Positions 57,302-64,000 of a stretch of 64,000 bases of DNA are shown here, in pieces (position 1 is the stretch's first letter; each line of letters opens with the position of its first letter). The stretch is from CAZMNF01 sp964567595 (GTDB lineage: Bacteria > Bipolaricaulota > Bipolaricaulia > RBG-16-55-9), in the NCBI GenBank assembly GCA_964567595.1, contig CAZMNF010000004.1, positions 22,413 to 86,412 on the forward strand, in the 5' to 3' direction. The notes beneath the pieces are model-generated. The model saw only the letters and a program-made list of their open reading frames with translations, was not told the DNA's origin and did not search any database. The translations under genes and the position numbers were made by a program.

Positions 57302-58168
57302 ATGCGAAACGCTGGCCTGCCCATTCGCCGAATCGGCCTACTGCTTGCCCTCGGGGGGGTGCTCGCCCTCGCAACCGGGCCCAGCTGGACCGCCACGAGC
57401 CAAGCCTCGACTTCATCGACGGCCTGCAACGGCTACAGTTACAACCCGCGTGGTGCCGAGTCGTTTACGGGCGTGTGGCGCGAGGGGAGCGGCGAACAGC
57501 GCTGGTTCCTGAAGTTGAGCGAGCGCGAGTTCGCCTCGCGCAACACGGAGTTCGTCAATCGTGGGCTGCGTTTGCACGACATCGAGCCGCTCGGGACGGA
57601 CACGTTCATGGCGGCGTGGCGCGAGGGAACCGGCGTCCAGTGGGTCCATACGAACATGACCTTGAGCGAGATGACCTCCAAGGATGACACCTATTTCCAA
57701 CAGGGGCTGCGGTTGCAGGACCTTGACCGCTCGGGCGACTGCTACACGGCCGTGTGGCGCACAGGGTCGGGCGCCCAATATTGGCGGGCCGACTTGAGTT
57801 GGCAGGCGTTCCAAGCGCAAGACGCCCGATACCTCGACCAAGGGCTGCGGCTTGTGGACATCGAAATCGACCTTGGTCCCAACGGCGCGCAATACACCGC
57901 CATCTGGCGCGAGGGACGTGGCACGCAGCGGATCCACAGGGGCATGACCCTGAGCGAGTTCCAAGCTCAAGACGATCGATATTTCCAGCAAGGGCTCATC
58001 CTTCAGGACGTCGAGCGCATCGGCAACGCCTACACGGCCGTGTGGCGGACGGGCCAAGGCGCGCAGCGCTGGCACACTCAGCTGCCCGAATCCGAACTCA
58101 TCTCGCTCGACCGACAGTACCTGAATCAGGGCCTGCGGTTGGTCGACTTGGAGTTTTTCGATACTTGA
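57302..58168 (+). CDS. Secreted protein of five BTRD1-type tandem repeats
   Basis: 288 residues: a signal peptide ('IGLLLALGGVLALATGPSWTA') followed by five repeats of about 47 residues. Each has a core of the form YTAVWRxGxGxQxW, a helix-forming middle and a close of the form YFQQGLRLxDxE. These are bacterial tandem repeat domain 1 units, usually found on secreted hydrolases and lectin-like proteins. Here the repeats make up the whole mature protein, so it may bind a polymer. AGGAGG precedes the ATG. The context does not show the ligand. Confidence 0.85.
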   Translation: MRNAGLPIRRIGLLLALGGVLALATGPSWTATSQASTSSTACNGYSYNPRGAESFTGVWREGSGEQRWFLKLSEREFASRNTEFVNRGLRLHDIEPLGTDTFMAAWREGTGVQWVHTNMTLSEMTSKDDTYFQQGLRLQDLDRSGDCYTAVWRTGSGAQYWRADLSWQAFQAQDARYLDQGLRLVDIEIDLGPNGAQYTAIWREGRGTQRIHRGMTLSEFQAQDDRYFQQGLILQDVERIGNAYTAVWRTGQGAQRWHTQLPESELISLDRQYLNQGLRLVDLEFFDT

Positions 58169-58328
58169 TGCGAAGCGTCCTTGCGGCCCTGGCCCGAGTT
58201 GGCTGATGCAGCTAGGTCGACGCGGTCCGTTTGAGCGCGGTCGTTCCAGGGGCGAGGCGACCAGGAGACCATGCCGTTAACGATCGTCGGGGAACCCCGA
58301 TCGCTTCGATCGGCGTCGAGGTGACGCG

Positions 58329-58979
58329 ATGCCCCGCATTCTCATCGGCTATTCCATGCGAAGCGGCAGCACCCTGCTGCAGCACATCCTGGGCCAGCAC
58401 TCGCGGATTCATTCCTACAGCGACTTGAGCTCCGTCCCGAAGCTGGCCCAGTTGAAAGCGGGTCGCCGGTTCGATGACCACGTCTGCATCAAGCCGATGG
58501 ACGTCGTCTACCTGCGCCGACGCCCCACGCTCGAACCCCATTTCGACAAGCGGATCTGGCTGGCGCGCGATCCGCGTGACAGCTACCTCTCCGCGCGTTC
58601 CTCGGGATACGCCTATCTGTTGTGGCCCCCCGGGCGCAAGGTCCACGGCATCGACGTCGGCCTGCTGCGGCGCTGGAAGCGCATCTACCGGCGCTACTTC
58701 GAACACGAAAACCAGTGGCACCTGGTCCAATACGAGTCGCTCGTCCGTGACCCGGATCGCGTGATCGGCGACCTCTTCGATTACTTGGAGCTGCCGACGG
58801 AGTCGCTCCTGCCCTTCGAGCCGTTCCAGATGCGCAAGGGCGGCGATTACAAGCTGGCCCAGACGCGCACCGTCAGCCCCCAATCGGTCGGGCGGCATCA
58901 GGAACGACTGACCGCGGAACAGCAGGACCTCTTCCGCGCATACTGCGGCGACGAAATGGAAGCGCTCGGCTACCTATAA
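58329..58979 (+). CDS. Sulfotransferase family protein
   Basis: 216 residues of the PAPS-dependent sulfotransferase fold. The 5'-phosphosulfate loop is 'IGYSMRSGSTLLQHIL' at the N-terminus, and the 3'-phosphate site is 'IWLARDPRDSYLSARSSG' near 80-97. The later 'WHLVQYESLVRDPDRVIGDLFDYLELP' is also characteristic. The acceptor is unknown; a glycan or lipid is plausible. GAGGTGA precedes the ATG. It lies alone between secreted repeat proteins and small unknown genes. Confidence 0.88.
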   Translation: MPRILIGYSMRSGSTLLQHILGQHSRIHSYSDLSSVPKLAQLKAGRRFDDHVCIKPMDVVYLRRRPTLEPHFDKRIWLARDPRDSYLSARSSGYAYLLWPPGRKVHGIDVGLLRRWKRIYRRYFEHENQWHLVQYESLVRDPDRVIGDLFDYLELPTESLLPFEPFQMRKGGDYKLAQTRTVSPQSVGRHQERLTAEQQDLFRAYCGDEMEALGYL

Positions 58980-59103
58980 GCGCTGACCGTCGGGGGAACG
59001 CACAGTGACAGCCCTCCGGCCGCCCTTTTCCTCGACCTCGAAGCCCCGTTTGAGGTGGCAACGGCCAGCTGAGCGACCCTCCACTTCGTAATGGAGCTGA
59101 CCA

Positions 59104-59481
59104 TCAGCTTCCGCCACCGACATTGCCACCGCCGCCGTCGATCGGGACGTTGACGTCGCGACGGCTGTATCTGTGCCGTTCTACCTTGGCTTTGTCCGGC
59201 AGACCGCCACCGGGGCCGGATCCGCCTGACCGGCGGTTGAGGATGACGTAGCCGACGATGCCGAGGACAAACCCACCGACGATGGCGCCGCTGTTCGGGG
59301 CGGTATTGGACATCACCACGGACACGCCTCCCGTCACAGCCGCGCCCACAACCCCGCTTGCCAGCAGTTGGGCCACCGTCTTGAACGGAAGCCGGCCTTT
59401 GACCAATTCGACCTGACAGTCGGGACAGCTGGCGACTCGGCGGCTGAAGTGTTCGGCTCGGCATTCGGGGCAGTATCGCAT
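59104..59481 (-). CDS. Zinc-ribbon membrane protein, unknown function
   Basis: 125 residues. The N-terminus begins 'MRYCPECRAEHFSRRVASCPDCQVEL', a C2-C2 zinc ribbon, followed by two hydrophobic helices ('VAQLLASGVVGAAVTGGVSVVM' and 'AIVGGFVLGIVGYVIL') and a Gly-rich polar tail ending 'GGGGNVGGGS'. The start ATG has AAGGAG eight bases upstream; an ATG two codons earlier is too near that site. No function can be given. Confidence 0.7.
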   Translation of the reverse strand: MRYCPECRAEHFSRRVASCPDCQVELVKGRLPFKTVAQLLASGVVGAAVTGGVSVVMSNTAPNSGAIVGGFVLGIVGYVILNRRSGGSGPGGGLPDKAKVERHRYSRRDVNVPIDGGGGNVGGGS

Positions 59482-59645
59482 CGCCATGGCTCCTTCGATA
59501 CGGTCAGCGATGTTACATTTGATGTTAGGCACGCTGCCCGCGGACATCAAGACGGGCTGGCTCCCTCGTGATCCACTCGGTTAGGGGCATGGTGGCGTTG
59601 GGCGGGCGCACAGCGCCGCACTCGTCGGATAACCGTCGGACGCGG

Positions 59646-59674
59646 TGGACAACTCGGGGCTGAATCCCTATAAC
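59646..59674 (+). promoter_or_regulatory. Promoter of the 79-residue protein gene
   Basis: TGGACA (59646-59651), a 17-base spacer and TATAAC (59669-59674), 35 bases upstream of the ATG at 59710. Confidence 0.55.
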
Positions 59675-59709
59675 CGTTAGTGACCAGCGAAAAAGAAGGA
59701 GGCTTAGGG

Positions 59710-59949
59710 ATGGACGCGTTAAAGTGTTTCGATGAGACCATGACGCCCGTCCACGAGGACTTGTCGCTGGACGAAATCCAGGATGGGCTCCACGTCGGGT
59801 GCGACAACAAGGTGCTCGTGTGGGCCCACGCCGACGAGGCCTTGATGGACAAGGCGTGCAACGAGCACGGCGTCTGCTATCGCTTCACCGTCTCCGGCTC
59901 CGGGAACGGCCCGCCGCGCTACGCGCAGGCCCATACCAGCGTGCCGTAA
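59710..59949 (+). CDS. Small hypothetical protein with four cysteines
   Basis: 79 residues, 'MDALKCFDETMTPVHEDLSL' and onward, with cysteines at about 6, 37, 55 and 60 and several histidines, compatible with a metal site or disulfides. No signal peptide or membrane helix. It has its own promoter and a strong AAGGAGG before the ATG, so it is probably expressed. I know no family for it. Confidence 0.65.
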   Translation: MDALKCFDETMTPVHEDLSLDEIQDGLHVGCDNKVLVWAHADEALMDKACNEHGVCYRFTVSGSGNGPPRYAQAHTSVP

Positions 59950-60037
59950 GTCCGTTCATCCGATCGCAGCCTTCAATGTCCGGACACAGCATCTGCGGGT
60001 TCCCGCTGGCATCCGTCGCTGGCTTCGATGATGAGCG

Positions 60038-60907
60038 ATGACGACCCAAGCGCCCCTGCCGACGATTCTCGACCGCGACCTCATCGTCAACGGCGAACGC
60101 GTCGCCTACACGGAACAGGGCGAGGGGCCGCCCGTCGTTCTGATCCACGGCACTCCCTCACACAGCTACATCTGGCGCCACGTGCTGCCGGCCGTCCGCG
60201 ACGCCGGCTATCGGGTGTTCGCGTTCGACCTGCTCGGCTTTGGGCGTTCGGAGAAGCCGGCGTTCGAGCGCGACACTTCCGTAGCAGCCCAAGCTGAGCT
60301 CCTCGACGAGCTGTTGGAAGATTGGGACGTCCCGAGCGCGCATCTCGTGGGGCACGACCTAGGTGGGGCTGTGAGCATGATCTTCGCCGTTCGGCATCCC
60401 GAGCGCGTACGTAGCCTCCTATTGGCTGACACCGTCAGCTACGACTCCTGGCCATCGGAGACGTGGCAAGCGATCATTGCGGACCGCATGGACGACTATC
60501 AGGCCATGCCGCTGGACGACTTTCGCGAGATGATGACCCGCCAGTTGCGCATGACCGTCTTTGACAAATCCCGCATGAGCGGCGACACGCTCGAGGCGTA
60601 TCTGGCCCCGTTCCGCACGGAGATCGGCAAGGTGGCCTTTTTCGCCCACCAAGTGCGGCACTACGACTCGCGCTACACCGAAGCGATCGAGGACGATCTC
60701 GCCCATCTGACGATGCCGGTACGGATCGTCTGGGGCGAGAACGACGAGTGGCAGCCGCTCGCCTACGGCAAGCGGCTACAGGAGGACATTCCCGAGGCCA
60801 CGCTCGTGACAATCCCCGATGCCGGCCACTTCGTCATGGAAGACGCCCCGGAGCGGGTCCGACACGCGATCGCCACGTTTCTGGGCCAGATAGAGGACCC
60901 CCCTTAA
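60038..60907 (+). CDS. Alpha/beta hydrolase (haloalkane dehalogenase/epoxide hydrolase-like)
   Basis: 289 residues. The oxyanion segment is 'VVLIHGTPSHSYIWRHVLP', the nucleophile elbow is VGHDLGG (Asp nucleophile, about 108-114), an acid is in 'VRIVWGENDEWQP', and the catalytic His is in 'IPDAGHFVMEDAPERV'. An Asp nucleophile marks the dehalogenase and epoxide hydrolase branches rather than esterases. The substrate is unknown. The gene stands alone. Confidence 0.9.
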   Translation: MTTQAPLPTILDRDLIVNGERVAYTEQGEGPPVVLIHGTPSHSYIWRHVLPAVRDAGYRVFAFDLLGFGRSEKPAFERDTSVAAQAELLDELLEDWDVPSAHLVGHDLGGAVSMIFAVRHPERVRSLLLADTVSYDSWPSETWQAIIADRMDDYQAMPLDDFREMMTRQLRMTVFDKSRMSGDTLEAYLAPFRTEIGKVAFFAHQVRHYDSRYTEAIEDDLAHLTMPVRIVWGENDEWQPLAYGKRLQEDIPEATLVTIPDAGHFVMEDAPERVRHAIATFLGQIEDPP

Positions 60908-61047
60908 TTCGGATCCCGTCTGCCCCGCGGGCTGTTGGAAAGTCAAGCCCGCGGCGACACGTCTCGATCGACCGCCTGGGCTGGCAGAGGCCCACAACGG
61001 AAGTCAGCGTGCCCACCGCGGCCAATGGTCCAACTGAAGGCCCCCTT

Positions 61048-61638
61048 TTACGCCTCCCACGACGGCACAAACGTGCAGTTGGCCTTCGTCCACGCGGAAA
61101 ACGTTCGTGGCTCAGCAGCCAGGTGCAACGGCAAGAGATCTCGGCACTGGATCAACAAGCGAGGCAAAGTCAACGCATCCGGGGGCCAGTCAGCTCGGTC
61201 GAACGCCATGCTGGCGATGGGCTGTGCCGTTTGGACGAGTTCGTCGTGTGCCGCAGACGGCAGTGCCAATTCACAGTGGTCCCGAATCGCCTGAGCAAAC
61301 CGCCGGCGCGATGCCGACGTCGGGGAGGGGACATCCGCGCCACAGCGCACTCGAACGTCACCGAGCGTGTAATCGGATGGGGTCGCGGGGCGCATCAACG
61401 CTTCGATCGCAGGATCTGCAGTGCCGTTGGCCGTGCGCACCGCCGCGATCAGCGGGTAGGCCTGATCGCTCGCTACGGATCGCTGGCGCACCATGGTGGA
61501 GAGGTCCACCGCGAGGAATCCCGTGTATAACGTCTCCATCTGCACGCTCGTCGTGGAGACGCCGATCACAGCCAAGACGACGACGAGCGCCACGGCCACT
61601 TCTTTATGCAGAACCGACGTCGTGCGGGGCACGCGCAC
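61048..61638 (-). CDS. Hypothetical membrane-anchored protein
   Basis: About 196 residues from a GTG preceded by GAAGGAG. A transmembrane helix near 15-35 ('EVAVALVVVLAVIGVSTTSV') is followed by an exported domain with four cysteines ('VRCGADV', 'IRDHCELAL', 'LIQCRDLL' and 'ANCTFVPS') likely to form two disulfides. No family is recognised. It is divergent from the CARDB gene, with about 125 bases between the starts. The reading frame can also be extended upstream to a TTG at 61701. Confidence 0.55.
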   Translation of the reverse strand: MRVPRTTSVLHKEVAVALVVVLAVIGVSTTSVQMETLYTGFLAVDLSTMVRQRSVASDQAYPLIAAVRTANGTADPAIEALMRPATPSDYTLGDVRVRCGADVPSPTSASRRRFAQAIRDHCELALPSAAHDELVQTAQPIASMAFDRADWPPDALTLPRLLIQCRDLLPLHLAAEPRTFSAWTKANCTFVPSWEA

Positions 61639-61762
61639 GATTGCTCCTTCGATCGCAAGGTTCGGGACTGGCACCCTAGTGATCGCCCCTTCGGCCGACA
61701 ATTGGAAGTCTCTGGACGAGCCCCCCGTCGTTCCCTATCATGCCGGCCACAAGGAGGCAACA

Positions 61763-63076
61763 ATGCAGCACGTGTTTGGGGAGACCCGTTGGGGATGCTG
61801 GCGGCATTTCGCGCTGATTGCGATCCTCCTCTCTGTGGTGCCAGTGGGGGCTGCACAGCCCCTGCCGGACTTGGCAGTCGTCGATCTGGCCGTGGAGCCG
61901 GAACCGATCGAGACGGGCCGCCCGGCCGAGATGGTCGTGACGATCGCCAATGAGGGGCGGAGCTCGCTGTTGCGCTCGTTCAACGTGGACATCCGGGTGG
62001 GGACCGAACTCGTGCACAGCGGGCGCGTGTCGACGCCGCTGCAGCCGAATCAGTCGATCGAGGTGAGCGGGACCTGGGACAATCCGACCGAGGGCGAGCA
62101 CCGCGTGCGCGTGCGCGCCGACCCCTTCGATCGCGTCGATGAGGCCGACGAAGAGAACAACGAACTGCGCACTACCCTCACCGTGCAGCCCCCCCAAAGT
62201 GTCCGCTCGATCACTGATCCGTTGTTGGAAGCCATTGCGGGCGGCCTGATCGAGGCAGGCCAGGCGCTAGAGGTCGAACACACCTCGGATACGTTCCAAC
62301 TGATCAGCAACTTTGAGGCCGCGTTCGAGAGCATCGCAACCGCCTACCGACAGAGCGTCCGCACGATGGCCGCCATCGTCAACCCCGCTCCTGACCCCTT
62401 CCAGACGATGCCACAGGTGACCCGAGGCGAGCGCATCCTCGAACTCTACGACACGATGGCGGAGGACTTCCAAACCGCCAAGACGGGCTTGGCCCAGGCC
62501 CAAGTCCAATCCCTGTTGGACGCGTTCAACAACGTTCAGGCCAAGAGCGAGCAATTGGCGTCGATCTCGCAGCCGGCATTCGATCTCAGTCGACTGAGCG
62601 AAACGTTGGCGCTGTTGGATGAAGCATTCCTCGAGGCGGAGAAACTTCGAGACGCGCTCAACGGCGAGCCGAACGTCGACGTGGAAGCCGCGACCTCAAA
62701 GCTGGTCGATTTGCTCGGCCAGATGGGAGATATTTGGACCCAAGTCGGCACGACCATCCAAGACGGAGCCGCGACATGGTCGGCCGAGGTGACCGATCTG
62801 GATGGGGCGTCGATCGGGCGTTATCGAGCTGGCGAGCCCCTCCGGATCGCCGTGCCCGCCGCGCGCTCGTTGACGTTTTGGGTCTACAACGCCGCGGGCG
62901 ACCGCGTCGCCGCGATGGGTGGGCCTCGAGATCGCCTGGTCTGGCGTGGCACCAACGGGTCCGGCAACGCGCTCCCCGCCGGGACGTACTACTATCGCCT
63001 CCGCATGGGCAACGGCACGCCGAAGGCCCGCGTCGAGCTGGGCGAGATCCGCATCCGCCCATCGAGCGACAATTGA
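61763..63076 (+). CDS. Secreted CARDB-domain protein with FlgD-like C-terminal Ig domain
   Basis: 437 residues. A signal peptide ('FALIAILLSVVPVGAAQP') is followed by a CARDB adhesion domain (about 30-130: 'DLAVVDLAVEPEPIETGRPAEMVVTIANEG' in part, and 'DEADEENNELRTTLTV'). A long helical region rich in Ala, Glu and Leu (150-340) follows, then a C-terminal domain with 'FWVYNAAGDRVAAM', 'LVWRGTNGSGNALPAGTYYYRLRMGNG', the FlgD Ig-like/secretion-tail pattern. It probably has a structural or adhesive role at the surface. AAGGAGG before the ATG. Confidence 0.82.
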   Translation: MQHVFGETRWGCWRHFALIAILLSVVPVGAAQPLPDLAVVDLAVEPEPIETGRPAEMVVTIANEGRSSLLRSFNVDIRVGTELVHSGRVSTPLQPNQSIEVSGTWDNPTEGEHRVRVRADPFDRVDEADEENNELRTTLTVQPPQSVRSITDPLLEAIAGGLIEAGQALEVEHTSDTFQLISNFEAAFESIATAYRQSVRTMAAIVNPAPDPFQTMPQVTRGERILELYDTMAEDFQTAKTGLAQAQVQSLLDAFNNVQAKSEQLASISQPAFDLSRLSETLALLDEAFLEAEKLRDALNGEPNVDVEAATSKLVDLLGQMGDIWTQVGTTIQDGAATWSAEVTDLDGASIGRYRAGEPLRIAVPAARSLTFWVYNAAGDRVAAMGGPRDRLVWRGTNGSGNALPAGTYYYRLRMGNGTPKARVELGEIRIRPSSDN

Positions 63077-63138
63077 GCACGTCCATCCAACACTGGCACT
63101 GACCCGAACCGGACGATGCAACTGACTCGATTCGTAGC

Positions 63139-63172
63139 CGAGCGGGGCACAGCGGATGCTGTGCCCCGCTCG
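63139..63172. terminator. Bidirectional terminator-like hairpin
   Basis: A perfect 14-pair stem, CGAGCGGGGCACAG with CTGTGCCCCGCTCG around the loop CGGATG, lies between the convergent CARDB and sugar-binding-protein genes. There is no T-run on either side, so it may slow polymerase or protect 3' ends rather than act as a classical intrinsic terminator. Confidence 0.7.
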
Positions 63173-63212
63173 ATCATCCGTTGCGTCGGGCGTTGTCGCG
63201 TTGCAGCGAGCG

Positions 63213-64000
63213 TTAGAGGTCGTCGGCGGTAATGGTCTGGACCTCGACCGGCATGAACTGGCCGTTCGCCAGCTCGTTGTACATGAGCGAGTTGAGCACG
63301 GCCATCCGTGCGGCGCTGACGCCGAGCTGGCCCATCAGCGAGGGCTGCTGCGCGACCGTGGCGTCCATGTTGCCCTCGCGGATCGCCTCCAATGCCGGGT
63401 CGATGGCGTCGAAGCCGACGATCCGAATCCGCTCGCCGTTCGGTCGCGTCGCGTCGGCCTGCTGGATCGCCTGCAGCGCGCCCAGCGCCATCTGGTCGTT
63501 GGCCGCCACGACCGCGTCGACCTCATTCGGGTTGGCCTGGAGGATGTTCTGCATCACGGTGACGGCCTCGGCCTGATCGAAGCCGGCCGGCTGGCTGGCG
63601 ATGATCTCCATGTCGGGGGCGATCTCAGCTAGCTCGTCCTCGAAGCCCTGGCGTCGGTCGCGGGCGGCGGAGGTGCCGGGGATGCCCTCGAGCTCGACCA
63701 CGTTGCCCTCGCCGTCGAGCGCGTCGGCCACGAAGCGGGCCTGGAGCCGGCCGCCGAAGACGTTGTCCGAGGCGATCTGCGCCTCAACTTGGGCGTCACC
63801 GCTGGTATCGATGGCACGATCAATGGCGAAGACCGGAATGTCGGCATCGTTGGCTTGATTGACGGCGGGCACGATGCCGGCGCTGTCCACGGGGTTGATG
63901 AGCAAGGCGTCCACGTTCTGGCTGATGAGATCCTGGACGTCGGAGACCTGGGTGGAGAGATCGTTCTGCGCGTCGGTGACGACCAGATCGACGCCGAGTC
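63213..64000 (-). CDS. Sugar ABC transporter substrate-binding protein (RbsB-like), 5' end outside window
   Basis: The C-terminal 262 residues are visible; the frame stays open to the window edge. Periplasmic-binding-protein type 1 features include 'DLISQNVDALLINPVDSAGIVPAVNQANDADIPVFAIDR', 'FVADALDGEGNVVELEGIPGTSAARDRRQGFEDEL', 'VDAVVAANDQMALGALQAIQ' and 'IRIVGFDAIDPALEAIREGNMDATVAQQPSLMG' in parts. The family binds ribose, xylose or related sugars for import. The permease and ATPase would be expected further along but are not in view. Confidence 0.92.
   Translation of the reverse strand, partial: LGVDLVVTDAQNDLSTQVSDVQDLISQNVDALLINPVDSAGIVPAVNQANDADIPVFAIDRAIDTSGDAQVEAQIASDNVFGGRLQARFVADALDGEGNVVELEGIPGTSAARDRRQGFEDELAEIAPDMEIIASQPAGFDQAEAVTVMQNILQANPNEVDAVVAANDQMALGALQAIQQADATRPNGERIRIVGFDAIDPALEAIREGNMDATVAQQPSLMGQLGVSAARMAVLNSLMYNELANGQFMPVEVQTITADDL

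Noticed and set aside
1..64000. CRISPR arrays, rRNA genes, prophage structural genes
   Set aside because: No regularly spaced repeats, no rRNA-like stretches and no phage gene products were found in the window.

Overview
The window is a GC-rich bacterial chromosome segment (by eye about 65% G+C), densely packed with genes on both strands. Many neighbouring genes overlap by ATGA or GTGA. It reads like a draft or metagenome-assembled contig: a run of 100 Ns at 49123-49222 is flanked by the same 55 bases on both sides. I cannot assign the phylum. A SpoVS-family protein, menaquinone synthesis (MenA), a phosphoglycerate-mutase-family protein in the threonine operon and acidic proteins would fit a Chloroflexota- or Deinococcota-like lineage, but that is inference. 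No rRNA or CRISPR array was seen. Sigma70-type promoters (TTGACN, 16-18 bases, TANNNT) are readable at several places.

Layout. 1-9.7 kb: end of a TPR protein, ftsY, argS, a SpoVS-like gene, a polyprenyl diphosphate synthase divergent from menA, a CPBP protease, an acyl-CoA dehydrogenase and a THUMP RNA methyltransferase. 9.7-16.5 kb: an accessory stretch with a DUF6788-type gene, a DsbA-like protein, an aspartate/glutamate racemase, an EamA transporter, an AbrB-PIN toxin-antitoxin unit bracketed by a duplicated 3' end of the transporter gene, an 859-base IS5-family element, and a UPF0175-DUF3368 toxin-antitoxin pair. 16.5-24.5 kb: a trans-sulfuration enzyme and aminotransferase operon, a secreted repeat protein, mutL with a CNNM/HlyC gene, and an MFS transporter. 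24.5-32.2 kb: divergent threonine operons (thrC and an ApgM-like gene one way; asd, lysC, hom the other), then P-II and amtB. 32.2-48.7 kb: DUF423, a hydroxyacid dehydrogenase, a sugar-dehydrogenase-like lipoprotein, tilS, rseP, tRNA-Gln, a phosphopantetheinyl transferase, coaBC, a second repeat protein, a two-component system, a matrixin-like protease, an alcohol dehydrogenase, and recR-ybaB-dnaX with tRNA-Pro upstream. 49-57.1 kb: M3 oligopeptidase, thiolase, then an aromatic block: pheA, an unknown gene, a phenylalanine-rich leader peptide, DAHP synthase, aroA, aroE and tRNA-Thr. 57.3-64 kb: secreted repeat proteins, a sulfotransferase, small unknowns, a dehalogenase-like hydrolase, a CARDB protein and the end of a sugar-binding ABC component.

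The most interesting items are: a 39-residue leader peptide with six Phe codons and its own promoter ahead of DAHP synthase, whose Phe-codon stretch is complementary to the DAHP synthase ribosome binding site; a structured element of about 90 bases present twice in intergenic DNA; the duplicated 117-base scar around the AbrB-PIN unit, whose edge falls on the centre of a perfect palindrome; a threonine operon lacking a classical homoserine kinase but carrying a phosphoglycerate-mutase-family gene; and two distant secreted proteins that seem to share a roughly 27-residue beta repeat.
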